Assembly: GCA_000009845.1 (NCBI GenBank) | Contig: AP006628.2 | Coordinates: 716,590 to 780,589 of the forward strand | Direction of reading: 5' to 3' | DNA: 64,000 nt | Source: Onion yellows phytoplasma OY-M | Lineage (GTDB): Bacteria; Bacillota_I; Bacilli_A; Acholeplasmatales; Acholeplasmataceae | In this document: positions 1 through 9,652 of the stretch, one piece after another | Layout of the letters: each line of letters opens with the position of its first letter | Position numbering within the stretch: position 1 is the stretch's first letter | The notes under the pieces: generated by a model | Databases searched by the model: none | What the model was told of the DNA's origin: nothing | The model's input: the letters and a program-made list of their open reading frames with translations, nothing else | Translations under genes and position numbers: made by a program

Positions 1-240
1 TTTGATGTTATCGTTGTTGATAGTTTCCAAATCTATTTGTTTTTCTTTAAAAATTTTGGAACGTCGCGAAATAATATCATCAAACCCATAATCACAATTT
101 TTTAAAATTAAATCCAGATCTTGTGATTGCATTTTATAATTTAAAAAATTACGCTCTTCGTATCTTACCCCATGAGCTTTTAACCATTTTTTAACTTTTT
201 TACAAGAAAAACAACTAAAACTCGTATAAACAATTACCAT
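1..240 (-). CDS. spx: Spx/ArsC-family regulator, C-terminus off the window
   Basis: The first 80 codons are present; the gene starts at 240 and runs off the left edge. It opens MVIVYTSFSCFSCKKVKKWL, a thioredoxin-like strand followed by a CxxC pair (Cys10, Cys13), and later has a DDIISRRSKIFK stretch, which is the Spx signature. Spx binds the RNA polymerase alpha C-terminal domain and redirects transcription under thiol stress; the CxxC is the redox switch in Firmicutes. The start is set by AAAGGAG at 257-263. Family assignment is secure; the role in phytoplasma is inferred from Bacillus. Confidence 0.85.
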   Translation of the reverse strand, partial: MVIVYTSFSCFSCKKVKKWLKAHGVRYEERNFLNYKMQSQDLDLILKNCDYGFDDIISRRSKIFKEKQIDLETINNDNIK

Positions 241-878
241 AATTATTTATGTAATTCTCCTTTGATAAAATAAATTAATGAATGAATTTTGGCGCGCAAA
301 AATGCGATATTCATATATTAAAAATATTATATTTTATTTTTAAAATGTAATAGTGCTATTAAAAATTTTAAATTATAATTAATTTGAGTTATAAAATGTA
401 GAAGGTTTTTTATTTTTAGTTAAATAATGGTTTAATTTTGAAAAATATTTATAATCCTAAGGCAAATCCAAAGGCAAAATGTTTTTTAATTCAACATCTG
501 CATATCCTAAAAGGAAAAACAAAAGGAAAAGCAAGGCAAGAAAAGGAAAATCAATACAAGAAAAGAAAAAAGTATAAAAAGGGTAAAAAGTTATTAAAAT
601 AGTCCCAAAATATTTAAAAAAAAGACCGTTTTATTTTTTAAAAAAGTTATTTATTGTGGTTCAATAAAAAATTTTAATATTAAAAACGGTGTTAATATAA
701 AAATCAAAATAAATTTGGGATAAAAAAATAATTCGATAAATAATAAAATAAATTTGGTGCATTATTTGCAAAAAAAGATATCATTGTAAAAAATCAAATA
801 GTTTTGCAAATGGTTTTGAAAATGGTTTTTTAAAATAATGGAAATAAGAAAATAATGAAAAAATGCTATAAACTACTT
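241..878. other. Intergenic, AG-rich low-complexity stretch
   Basis: No open frame of convincing length. Between about 455 and 580 the + strand is purine-rich, with AAGGMAAA-like words repeated (AAGGCAAA, AAAGGCAAAA, AAGGAAAAAC, AAGGAAAAGC). I see no hairpin or promoter I would defend. It looks like decayed spacer between the convergent 3' end of rnjA and the 5' end of spx. Confidence 0.4.
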
Positions 879-2570
879 TTAAACTGTCAAAATAATAGGA
901 ATAATAATTGGATTTCTCAAAGTAATTCCGTATATTTTAGAGGCAAGATAATCAACGATAATTTTGTTTAAAGTCTCTTTTTGCACTTCATCTTGTTTAA
1001 TAGCAGTTTCAATACTATTTTTAATATCATAAGAAATTTGTTTAATCATTTCTTGATTATCTTTCATATAAATAAAGCCACGAGAAACAATTGTTGGTAA
1101 ATTAAGGACTTTTTTTCTTTTTAAATCAATACTCATAACAACAGAAAATAAGCCTTTTTCACTCAGACTACGACGTTCTTTTAGGATGGCATTGCCCACA
1201 TCGTCTATTCCAGAAGCATCGATAAAGACGTTGCCTACATTCACTTTTTGGGTAATGGCAGCTTTTTCAGGAGCTAAGTTTACCATTTGTCCGTTTTCCA
1301 AAATAAAAATATTACTTTCTGGAATACCACATTCTAGAGCTAAATTTTTGTGTGCAATTAACATGCGATGTTCGCCGTGAACTGGAATAAAATATTTAGG
1401 CTTGGTAAGCGAAAGCATCAATTTAAGGTCATTTTGGTTACCGTGTCCTGATACATGAGTGTTAATTAAAGGTCCGTGAGTGATGACGTTGACATTTTTT
1501 TTGAAAAGTAAATCAAAAATTTTATTAATGTTTTCTTGGTTGCCAGGAATGGGAGAAGAAGAAAAAATGATAGTATCTTTGGGACTTAACTTAATTTGTC
1601 TATGAGTGTTGTTAGCAATTCTGCTTAAAGCTGCTAAGGGCTCTCCTTGTGAGCCGGTGCAAAGCAAGATAATATCGCGATATTTGTGAATGTTATTACT
1701 TGTGACAAGGGTGCCTTCAGGAATGTTAAGATAGCCATGTTTTTTGCCAATTTCCAAAGCTTTTTCCATGCTGCGACCAAACACTGCAACTTTTCTTTTA
1801 GTCTGAATAGCAGCTTCTACAATTTGTTTGATGCGGTAAAAATTAGAAGCAAAAGTAACAATAATGATGCGGTCTGCAATATTTACAAAAAGTTCATTAA
1901 TGGAAGCCCCAATAGTACTTTCGGATTGGACCAACCCAGATTGCTCGGCATTAGTAGAATCAGAAAGCAGGCACAAAACGCCTTCTTGTTTAATCTTGAT
2001 TAATTTATCATATTGCGCTTCTGGACCTACTGGAGTATAATCAATTTTAAAATCCCCAGTATAAAAAATATTGCCGTATTTGGTGTTAAAAACGATCCCA
2101 AAAGTGTCAGGAATAGAGTGGTTAAGTCTGATGAAAGACACATTTACTTGATGGCTAAATTCGTATTTGGTATCATGGCTGTATTTTTCTATTTTGGGCA
2201 GGGCGCCAATTTCTTTATGCTCTGCTAATTTATGTTCTAACAAATAATATGCAATCCCTGAGACAAAAATTTTAGGAATACCCACTTTTTTAAGCAAATA
2301 AGGAATGCCTCCAATATGATCTTCATGTCCGTGAGTAACAAAAAGCCCTACAATACGCGATTCGTTTTTCAATAAATAATCATAATCGGGAATGACGTAA
2401 TTGACTCCTAACAAAAAATCATCTGAAAACAAAATCCCTGAATCTACAATAAAAATTTGCTTGTGAATATCAAAAACATACATGTTTTTCCCAACTTCGC
2501 CAAGCCCTCCCAAAGCAAAGAAAGAAACATCGGAATTATAGTTATTAATCTTTGGGTCTAAATTATTCAT
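879..2570 (-). CDS. rnjA: Ribonuclease J, catalytically complete
   Basis: A 563-residue metallo-beta-lactamase/beta-CASP nuclease for mRNA turnover and RNA maturation. The zinc-binding motif HGHEDH is at residues 80-85, followed by IGGIPYLL; the later histidines are also kept (NHSIPDTFG, YTGDFK, PVHGEHR). Length is normal for RNase J (about 555). The start is supported by AAAGGAG a few bases upstream and a TTACAA-18-TATAAT promoter at 2652-2681. A paralogue at 5600-7288 has lost the metal ligands, so this copy is probably the active subunit of an RNase J1/J2-type pair. Confidence 0.93.
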   Translation of the reverse strand: MNNLDPKINNYNSDVSFFALGGLGEVGKNMYVFDIHKQIFIVDSGILFSDDFLLGVNYVIPDYDYLLKNESRIVGLFVTHGHEDHIGGIPYLLKKVGIPKIFVSGIAYYLLEHKLAEHKEIGALPKIEKYSHDTKYEFSHQVNVSFIRLNHSIPDTFGIVFNTKYGNIFYTGDFKIDYTPVGPEAQYDKLIKIKQEGVLCLLSDSTNAEQSGLVQSESTIGASINELFVNIADRIIIVTFASNFYRIKQIVEAAIQTKRKVAVFGRSMEKALEIGKKHGYLNIPEGTLVTSNNIHKYRDIILLCTGSQGEPLAALSRIANNTHRQIKLSPKDTIIFSSSPIPGNQENINKIFDLLFKKNVNVITHGPLINTHVSGHGNQNDLKLMLSLTKPKYFIPVHGEHRMLIAHKNLALECGIPESNIFILENGQMVNLAPEKAAITQKVNVGNVFIDASGIDDVGNAILKERRSLSEKGLFSVVMSIDLKRKKVLNLPTIVSRGFIYMKDNQEMIKQISYDIKNSIETAIKQDEVQKETLNKIIVDYLASKIYGITLRNPIIIPIILTV

Positions 2571-2651
2571 AAAAATTATTCTCCTTTAAATCTCATTAAA
2601 ATCAATAAAAAACTGTTAAGGTTTCCTATTTTAACGATTATTACTACCTAT

Positions 2652-2681
2652 ATTATAGTATAATATAAGCAATAATTGTAA
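2652..2681 (-). promoter_or_regulatory. Probable sigma-A promoter of rnjA
   Basis: On the minus strand TTACAA (2676-2681) and TATAAT (2652-2657) are separated by 18 bp, about 80 bp upstream of the rnjA start. The match is good, but the region is so AT-rich that chance matches are common. Confidence 0.5.
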
Positions 2682-2762
2682 TTAATTATTGTATAAAATT
2701 GATATTTTTAGCAAAAAAGACATTATAAATTATATTCATAAAGAAAATAGGTAATAAAGTTT

Positions 2763-3569
2763 ATGAAAAAACTAATTTTTTTTGATATTGACGGCACTTT
2801 AAGAAGTAATAAAAATAAAGCTATTTTGCCTCAGACAAAAGCGTTAATCAAAGAGCTTTCACAAAATCCTAATGTAGTTTTAGGAATTGCTACAGGCAGA
2901 AGTTATTCTAGATTAGGAGTTTTAAAAGAATTAAGACCTTTATTTAAATATTTAGTTTTGTGCAACGGCGCTATTACAATACAAGCACAAAAGACGCAAG
3001 AAGAAAAAGTCCTTAATGAGGTTTGTTTTGACCAAAAAGATGTTATGCAAGTAAAAAAAGCAGCTGCTACAAATGGAGTTGCTTTAACTCTTTTTACCTT
3101 GGACCAAATTTTTGCCATAGATTTACAAAACGACCAAACACTCAACAATATTAACAGTTTTAAAGGGGAACAAAAACTAGTTCTAAATGATGCTTTTTTT
3201 GAGCAACAAAAAGTTTATCAAATGGTATTATTACATGAAAAAGAAAACGATAAAGAAAAGATACAAAAATTTTTAAAAGATATGCCCCAATTAAAAGCTT
3301 ACTTTTGGGATAGTGGTTTTGTTGATATAATGTATCAAAAAATAGACAAATCATACGGAATTAAGCAAATTAAGGCTCTTTATCCCGATCATCAATTAAT
3401 TTGTATGGGAGACGGTCCCAACGACTTTGAAATGCTTAAATTAGCTGATGTGGCAATTACTATGGGAAATACCAAAATAGAAGATTTAAAAAATATTGCT
3501 AATTTTGTAAGCCCTCATATTGATGAAGACCGCATGTATGATTTTTTTAAGACTAAAAAAATAATTTAA
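2763..3569 (+). CDS. Cof-type HAD-superfamily phosphatase
   Basis: 268 residues with the HAD catalytic motif DIDGTL (Asp8 nucleophile and Asp10), motif II in ATGRSYS, and motifs III/IV in the C-terminal part, GDGPNDFEML, which holds the magnesium-binding aspartates. The insert between the motifs is the type-II (Cof) cap. These enzymes dephosphorylate sugar phosphates, FMN or similar small molecules; the substrate cannot be read from sequence. It is a single gene, divergent from rnjA, ending before a strong bidirectional terminator shared with the tRNA cluster on the other strand. Confidence 0.88.
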   Translation: MKKLIFFDIDGTLRSNKNKAILPQTKALIKELSQNPNVVLGIATGRSYSRLGVLKELRPLFKYLVLCNGAITIQAQKTQEEKVLNEVCFDQKDVMQVKKAAATNGVALTLFTLDQIFAIDLQNDQTLNNINSFKGEQKLVLNDAFFEQQKVYQMVLLHEKENDKEKIQKFLKDMPQLKAYFWDSGFVDIMYQKIDKSYGIKQIKALYPDHQLICMGDGPNDFEMLKLADVAITMGNTKIEDLKNIANFVSPHIDEDRMYDFFKTKKII

Positions 3570-3630
3570 TAGTTTGAAAGAAAAGTTGTAACAATTTGTT
3601 GCAGCTTTTTTTGTTGTGTTAATATATAAT

Positions 3631-3674
3631 AAAAGTTAAACCGCTTATCTCATCAATAAGCGGTTTAACTTTTT
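3631..3674. terminator. Bidirectional intrinsic terminator
   Basis: A perfect 14-bp stem (GTTAAACCGCTTAT at 3635-3648 with its complement at 3656-3669), a 7-nt loop, and A-run/T-run flanks on both sides. It can end transcription of the HAD gene (+) and of the tRNA cluster (-). Confidence 0.9.
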
Positions 3675-3719
3675 AGTTTATAGTTTTATTTTATATTTAT
3701 TATGGGGAATAATAAATGG

Positions 3720-3791
3720 AGCGGGCGATGGGAATCGAACCCACGTCTTTAGCTTGGAAGGCTAAGGTAATGGCCATTATACGACGCCCGC
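3720..3791 (-). tRNA. tRNA-Gly(TCC)
   Basis: Acceptor GCGGGCG pairs with CGCCCGC. The anticodon stem TTAGC/GCTAA holds the loop CTTCCAA, anticodon TCC; the T-loop is TTCGATT. Last of four tRNAs transcribed on the minus strand. Confidence 0.95.
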
Positions 3792-3811
3792 ATAGATAGT
3801 TAATTAAGGAA

Positions 3812-3888
3812 TGGTCGGGAAGGCAGGATTTGAACCCGCGACCTCCTGGTCCCAAACCAGGCGCTATACCAAGCTAAGCTACTTCCCG
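3812..3888 (-). tRNA. tRNA-Pro(TGG)
   Basis: Acceptor CGGGAAG/CTTCCCG with CCA encoded. The anticodon loop TTTGGGA inside CCTGG/CCAGG gives TGG, the single Pro reader expected for a minimal genome. Confidence 0.96.
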
Positions 3889-3912
3889 TTAATTGCATTT
3901 ATGATGTTTTAA

Positions 3913-3989
3913 TGGCACACCCAAGAGGATTTGAACCCCTAGCCTTCTGATCCGTAGTCAGATGCTCTATCCAATTGAGCTATGGGTGC
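3913..3989 (-). tRNA. tRNA-Arg(ACG)
   Basis: Acceptor GCACCCA/TGGGTGT with CCA encoded. The loop CTACGGA in stem TCTGA/TCAGA gives anticodon ACG, the A34 form that is normally edited to inosine. Confidence 0.95.
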
Positions 3990-4002
3990 TTTTTTATCAA
4001 AT

Positions 4003-4078
4003 TGGTGACCCGTACGGGATTTGAACCCGTGAATGCATGCGTGAAAGGCATGTGAGTTAACCGTTTCTCCAACGGGCC
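4003..4078 (-). tRNA. tRNA-Glu(TTC)
   Basis: Acceptor GGCCCGT/ACGGGTC with CCA encoded. The loop CTTTCAC in stem CATGC/GCATG gives anticodon TTC. First of the cluster Glu-Arg-Pro-Gly in transcription order. Confidence 0.96.
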
Positions 4079-4400
4079 TAATATTTTTTATTTATACCTT
4101 GGAATAAATCATAAAGCACAAATAAAAATAATCTCTTAAAGTGGCATCAAAATAAAATAAGTTATTCAAAAGTTTTTTTAATTTTAACCAATAATTATTA
4201 TACCAACATTTAGCCAAAAAGTCAAATAATAAAATTGTTTTATGACAAATATTTGCAAAATATGTATTATTGCGATATTTTGGTGTAGAAATACAGTCGT
4301 GCAGGAACCCAAAAAATACATTTTGCAAGAATTAAGGAGCAAGAATTAATATTTATACTATTTTTCAATTTTGCAAAAACTATAATAATGGAAAATGGTA

Positions 4401-5264
4401 CTATTTTTGAAATTTAGGTTTTCTAATAATTCCTACTCCAATAGCGCTGTCTCCTACATGACACCCAACAACAGGAGTTAAAGGGATTTGTACTAAATTT
4501 TTTAAGCCTAATTGGGTTTCTAAAACTTGTTGAAACTCGTTTTTTAATTCAGGGTGCCCTGTAAAAATTAAATGGATTTGATAATCATGATTTTGGGTAT
4601 ATTCTTTGATTTTAGAAGTTATGGCTAAAAGTGCTTTGTGGGAACTTAAAGTCTTTTTAATTAAGGCAATTTTGCCATCTCGTTGAACTTGCAAAATGGG
4701 ATTTATTCTCAAAAGGCGCCCCAAAGAACTTTTTACTCCTACTAAACGTCCATTTTTAATTAATTGTGTAAGCTTTTTGGTCATAAAAAAAATGGTATTA
4801 TTTTCTTTAATGAAATCTAAATGCTTAACAACTTGTTCTAGGGATTTGCCTTCTGCAAATAAACGATAAGCTTCTAGGGCAAAAAAACCTTCACAAAAAC
4901 AGACAGTTTTAGTGTCATAACAGTGTACCTCAATTTTATCTGATACCATTTTTCCTGCTTGAATAATAGCATTGTAAGTGCCGCTTAAAGCAGAAGATAG
5001 CGTAGTTACAAAAACTTTTTGATAACCTTGTAAAGCTAACTTTTCAAAATAAACTACCATTTCGCCAACCGATACTTGCGAAGTTTTAGGCATAAAATCA
5101 GGGTTGTTTTTAAACATTTGATAAAATTGATCGTATTTCATGGTTTTACCATCAATATATTCTTGATCGTCGATTAAAATTTTGATTCTAAAAATGTCAA
5201 TATCACAAGAATGCGAGTAATAATCGAGACAACTAGTAGAAGTAGTTGCAACTTTTATTTTCAC
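4401..5264 (-). CDS. degV: DegV-family fatty-acid-binding protein (FakB type)
   Basis: 287 residues with the DegV fold. The conserved TSQ motif (KTSQVS, about residue 60) binds the fatty-acid carboxylate, and the middle has the SALSGTYN segment typical of the family. In Firmicutes FakB presents exogenous fatty acids to the kinase FakA; a FakA homologue lies at 37,618-39,333, so the pair is complete in this window although far apart. The start has CTCCTTT (minus strand AAAGGAG) directly upstream. Ligand specificity cannot be told. Confidence 0.9.
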   Translation of the reverse strand: MKIKVATTSTSCLDYYSHSCDIDIFRIKILIDDQEYIDGKTMKYDQFYQMFKNNPDFMPKTSQVSVGEMVVYFEKLALQGYQKVFVTTLSSALSGTYNAIIQAGKMVSDKIEVHCYDTKTVCFCEGFFALEAYRLFAEGKSLEQVVKHLDFIKENNTIFFMTKKLTQLIKNGRLVGVKSSLGRLLRINPILQVQRDGKIALIKKTLSSHKALLAITSKIKEYTQNHDYQIHLIFTGHPELKNEFQQVLETQLGLKNLVQIPLTPVVGCHVGDSAIGVGIIRKPKFQK

Positions 5265-5599
5265 ATCATTCTCCTTTAATTTGCTTTAGGGATGCCAATT
5301 ATTTGCCATATAAAGGTTTTTGGTAATGAAAAATATTTGGAATATAATTAAAATATCAAAAGAAATTAGTATTAAAAATAGATGTTAGTTGGTTGTAATT
5401 AGGGTTTATTTGGGGTGAAGTAGTGCAAAAATGAAAAATACAAAAATAAATTGTCAGATTGGTCAAATTGGAAAAACAAAAGAGCAAAAAACAAAAGGAA
5501 GGCACAAAAACAATAAATTAACTTTTTTATATTGAATTATTGTTTTTTGACAACTTTCTTATTATTTTGTATCGTATTTATTTGTATTTATTATTCGTT

Positions 5600-7288
5600 T
5601 TATTCACTTTTAACACTAATGAAAATAGGAATAACAATAGGTCTTTTTTTAGTTTCTTTGAATAAAAATTTAACTAATGATTCTCTAATATTTTTTTTGA
5701 AATCATTCCATTTAAGATACTTTTTTTTCAAAAAAATTTCACTTTTTTCATCAAAAATAGCTTTTAACTTAGGAAAAATATGACTAGTTTCAGAATCTGC
5801 CAAAAAGCCTTTACTTACTAATTGTGGAGCACCTACTATTTTTTTGTGTTTAGCATTAACATTGGCAACAACAATTACAACTCCATCCGCTGCTAAAAGT
5901 TCACGGTCTTTCATAATAAAATCTTGCCCACCAATAACGGGAGTACCATCAATTAAAATTTCTGTAAGAACGCCAGTATTAGATTCGGCAAAGGCATCTT
6001 TTTGTGCGTCACAATGCCAAATACTGCCATTTTCTAACAAGAAAGTTTGGTTGAGTTTGAATCCTAAACTTTGGGCAATTTTTTGCACTTGATATTGATG
6101 ACGATATTCACCCATAACAGGAATAATGTATTGAGGTTTTAAAAAATTAAGCATCAATTTGAGGGTTTTTTCATAATCATTGGAACAAGCGTCTAGGTCT
6201 TTTACCAAAACATGGGCTTGAATATTGTGGCGTGACAAAAGATCTAGGGTTTGAGATTGCATTTTGGCAATTCCTGCCATTTCTTTGGACATTAACAACA
6301 CTAAATCTTGGGGCGTTAAATGAATTAAAGTGTCTGTTTTTTGACACATTTTTTGCAAATGAAACAAAGATTCAAAATGTTTACCTAGCACAAAGACAAC
6401 TAATTTTGGATGTTTTTTGGAGTCTTCTAGTGTTTTTAATTCCACTAAATTGAAGGAAGGCACTTTTAAAAAACCTTTTTTCAAAGCAATATCAATAATT
6501 TTTTCACTTTTTCTACCTAAAAAAGTTATTTTAAAATTAAGTCTACATGCCAAATCCACTATGGATTGAATTTTTAACAAATCAGGCATCAAAGAAGGAA
6601 TAACAATAATACCTTCGGATTTAAGCAAGTGATTGCTAAAATAGTTATTCAATTTGTGCTCAAAACTCGATGCATCATTATTATGCGCAGATGTGCTAAA
6701 AGCCCCACGACAAGAAGGCAAAAAGGCAAGTACTTTGGGTTGTGCTAATTGAGCTAATCTTGTAAAATTAGTTTGAAAAAATTTATTTTTAGAATGCAAT
6801 AATTTAAGGTCGCCAGAGTAAACGATGCTACCTCGTTTAGTTTGAAAAACCATTCCCAATGTTTCAGGAATCAATTGCGATGTAGCAAAAAAAGCCACTG
6901 CCACATCATCAAAAATAAGTCTTTCATCGATTTTAACGATTTGTAGATTAAAATTGCGGTAATTAATTTTATGACTTTGAAAATGCGCTTTTAGAACTTG
7001 CATCGTAAAATAAGAAGCATAAACAGGGATATCAAAATCTTTCATCAAGTAAGGCAAGGCACCCAAATTGGTTTCAAAAGCTGATGATAAAAAAACGCCT
7101 TTAATCTTGTCTTTGATATCTTGTAATTTGTAATAATCAGCAATCATAGAATCGATGCCATAAAGAGCGGTATTGGGATATTTTAGTCCAGCATCAAGTA
7201 AAAAATAAGATTCGTTAATTTGCAAGACGTAAAAATTTTTTCCACTTTCGCCCAGTCCTCCTAAAGCAAAAAATTTAATGTCATTCAC
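5600..7288 (-). CDS. rnjB: RNase J paralogue with lost metal site
   Basis: A full-length RNase J-like protein that aligns end to end with the gene at 879-2570 (shared FFALGGLGE..GKN opening, EIxIDGTPVIG and IVIPIFI regions). The zinc motif HGHEDH is replaced by SAFETN, the NHSIPDT histidine is gone, and PVHGEHR has become PVMGEYR. Only the aspartate of YSGDLK remains. I prefer the GTG start at 7288, giving 562 residues, because GGAGG lies 6 bases upstream; the longer ATG start at 7324 has no ribosome site. Inference: a non-catalytic partner of the active RNase J, as proposed for J2 subunits in Firmicutes. Confidence 0.87.
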   Translation of the reverse strand: MNDIKFFALGGLGESGKNFYVLQINESYFLLDAGLKYPNTALYGIDSMIADYYKLQDIKDKIKGVFLSSAFETNLGALPYLMKDFDIPVYASYFTMQVLKAHFQSHKINYRNFNLQIVKIDERLIFDDVAVAFFATSQLIPETLGMVFQTKRGSIVYSGDLKLLHSKNKFFQTNFTRLAQLAQPKVLAFLPSCRGAFSTSAHNNDASSFEHKLNNYFSNHLLKSEGIIVIPSLMPDLLKIQSIVDLACRLNFKITFLGRKSEKIIDIALKKGFLKVPSFNLVELKTLEDSKKHPKLVVFVLGKHFESLFHLQKMCQKTDTLIHLTPQDLVLLMSKEMAGIAKMQSQTLDLLSRHNIQAHVLVKDLDACSNDYEKTLKLMLNFLKPQYIIPVMGEYRHQYQVQKIAQSLGFKLNQTFLLENGSIWHCDAQKDAFAESNTGVLTEILIDGTPVIGGQDFIMKDRELLAADGVVIVVANVNAKHKKIVGAPQLVSKGFLADSETSHIFPKLKAIFDEKSEIFLKKKYLKWNDFKKNIRESLVKFLFKETKKRPIVIPIFISVKSE

Positions 7289-7324
7289 TTGGAACCTCCA
7301 GTTTGTAATTTGGAAATTATTCAT

Positions 7325-8435
7325 AATTAAAGATGAAAATAATTTCTTGAAATGTTTTGAAAATTAAAAAAATAAAAATTGGGATTGAATTGGGATTGCA
7401 AATCCGGAATTGAGCATTGAAAAATATATTTAGGTTTGGTTCTTGGTTGTTGTTGGCATTGTTGAATTATTTAGTAAATATTTTTTCGTTTTGTCAATTT
7501 AGATGTTTTTGCAAAAGCGGGATTGGGATACGATAATGCCGCATTTATTTAATTTATCAATAAAAGACTTGCAAAATGCCCAAAATAAAAATCAAACAGC
7601 AATTGCAATTCAATAAATTAAATGCAATAAAAGACTTGCAACAAATGCACGAAAACTTTTAGGAAACTTGCTTGTATTTTATTGTAGCAAAAATGTTATT
7701 TATTAGGTTAAAAGTATTTTATAAGAGTCAAAATCAAATTTTGAATAATTAAAAATATTATCCAGAAAGGAAAAAGAAAAGAAATATAATAAAAAATATT
7801 AGGTGGATTATTGATGGTTTTGGGCAATTTGATAATAATTTTAAATCATTAACAAAAAATATTTTTTCAGTTTTCTTTGGTTTTTTCAAATATTGCATTT
7901 TTTATTGGATATGAAAATCTCCAAAAGCAATTTTTTATTGATAAATATTTTTAATAATTTTCAAAATCATAAATAATTGAAAAAATAATTGACTTTGGGG
8001 TAAAACAGTTTTTTGAATTATTTATAATTTTTAAACTTGGCTTATATTTTTTTTGCCAAAGAAATTGATTTTGAGGCGGGTTGTAAAAAATAAATTTTTT
8101 GCAAATATTTAGTTTTAGATTTAGATTTGATATTAAAATCTAGATTATAACTTTTTTACAAGTTAATTTTAATATTATTGTTAGTATTAATTTGGTTTTT
8201 AAAATAAGCTGAATTATTGCTTTTGATTTGAATCATTATTTTTGATTTAAAAATTTAAACACCCAATAAAAATACTAAATATTATCTAATATACCTATAT
8301 TATACTAAAAAAATAATTTTTAAAAACGCATTTTTGCCTTAAAGTTGACAAAAGAAATTATTTATGTAGTAAAACCCTCAATAAAGTGCGTAATTACTAT
8401 TTGTTTATTTGTTACAATTTTGACTCAAATAATGA
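7325..8435. other. 1.1-kb gap without recognisable genes
   Basis: Only very short frames on both strands, extreme AT content and runs of A/T. I found no homology-bearing peptide, tRNA or clear hairpin. It separates the rnj region from the decayed amino-acid transporter. Confidence 0.4.
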
Positions 8436-8466
8436 AGACCCACTAAAAAGCGGGTCTATTTTTTGA
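8436..8466 (+). terminator. Hairpin terminator
   Basis: AGACCC (8436-8441) pairs with GGGTCT (8452-8457), followed on the + strand by ATTTTTTG. The T-run favours the + strand, where no gene precedes it; it may still serve the permease gene on the other strand. Confidence 0.5.
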
Positions 8467-8581
8467 AAATTGACAAAAATCTCAATTTTGTAATGATAAG
8501 AATAGTTGTTTTGCAACTTGTAATTTTAATATTATTAAATATTATATTTAATTTATAATTATTATATCATCATTTAAAAAT

Positions 8582-9556
8582 TTAAACACTAATCACAGGT
8601 CTAAAAGAAGGGTTTAATTTTTTTTCTAAATATTTAGCCAAAGTATTATTACACTGAATTAAAACCAAATAAATTATGGAAAGAAGGACAAAAGGAGTTA
8701 TGACATCAGCAGTAATTCCCATATTTCGGTTAGCAATCCAGCCCATTTCAACAAGCCCAATAAAAGCAAAAAAGGTACAATCTTTAATATTGGTAATAAA
8801 TTGAGTTATGACAAAAGGAACTGATTTTTTTAATGCTTGCGGAAAAATAATATTGTAAAAAGTTTGTCTTTGAGTCATTCCCAAAGAAAAAGCAGCCTCA
8901 ATTTGTCCTTTATCAACAAATTTAATATTTTGCATTAAAATCATAGTAAGACTTGCACCAGCATTAAGAGTAATTACAAATAATGCAGCATGTATTTGGT
9001 TAATTTGGGGAAATAAATCAGGCATAAGGCCTTTACTAGGCCACCACAAACTATTAGAAAACCATACTAACATTGCTTGAGCTGCAATTGGCACTCCTTT
9101 TAATAACCAAATATAAGTATCAACACATTTAGAAATCATTTTATAACATGCTTTTACAAAAGTGTTATTAGTTCTTGTATTTGTTACTTTAGTCTTTGTG
9201 CCTACTAAAAATAAAGCTAATAAAAAACCTATTAATAAGCCATCAATACTAATTAATAAGGTATTATATAACCCTTTTTTATAAGATGGGAAATTATAAC
9301 ACATTTTTTGCCACAAACCTAAATTTTTAATATTTCTCATTTTATAAGTAGCATTATAAACTCTATCTTCAAATTCTTTTAATTTGTCTCTAATGCTATT
9401 AAGTTTTTTTTCTAAACGAATTATTTCGCTTGTTTCTTTTGTATTGTCTTGTTCGTTGCTACTTCTTGTAGTTGTTTCTAAATTATTAAATTCTTTTTCT
9501 TGTGCTTGTTTTTCTTGAGCTTTTTTCTTGTAATTTTGTGTATCTATCTTTAACAT
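8582..9556 (-). CDS. artM: Polar amino-acid ABC transporter permease
   Basis: 324 residues. Residues 1-85 are a charged coiled coil. The rest is a HisM/GlnP-type permease with about five membrane segments and the EAA loop (EAAFSLGMTQRQTFYNIIFP) that docks the ATPase. It would import arginine- or glutamine-type amino acids with a binding protein and an ATPase encoded elsewhere. The N-terminal coiled coil continues, in other frames, the coiled-coil tail of the binding protein just upstream (9557-9900), suggesting the two were once one fused polypeptide. Confidence 0.85.
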   Translation of the reverse strand: MLKIDTQNYKKKAQEKQAQEKEFNNLETTTRSSNEQDNTKETSEIIRLEKKLNSIRDKLKEFEDRVYNATYKMRNIKNLGLWQKMCYNFPSYKKGLYNTLLISIDGLLIGFLLALFLVGTKTKVTNTRTNNTFVKACYKMISKCVDTYIWLLKGVPIAAQAMLVWFSNSLWWPSKGLMPDLFPQINQIHAALFVITLNAGASLTMILMQNIKFVDKGQIEAAFSLGMTQRQTFYNIIFPQALKKSVPFVITQFITNIKDCTFFAFIGLVEMGWIANRNMGITADVITPFVLLSIIYLVLIQCNNTLAKYLEKKLNPSFRPVISV

Positions 9557-9652
9557 TTTGTAATTTGGTTTGGTCTTTGTCTAAACATTGTTCCAAAGTA
9601 TCAAATTCTAATTTTATTTCTTCAAATTGATTTTTTAATGAAATGTGTGCGG

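Noticed and set aside
455-580. AAGGAAAA-type words as a possible tandem repeat or regulatory array
   Set aside because: Spacing and sequence are irregular; purine-biased low complexity explains it.
4092-4328. 78-codon frame downstream of the degV gene
   Set aside because: Cys/Phe/Tyr-rich, no recognisable pattern, no ribosome site, immediately beside tRNA genes; looks like chance.
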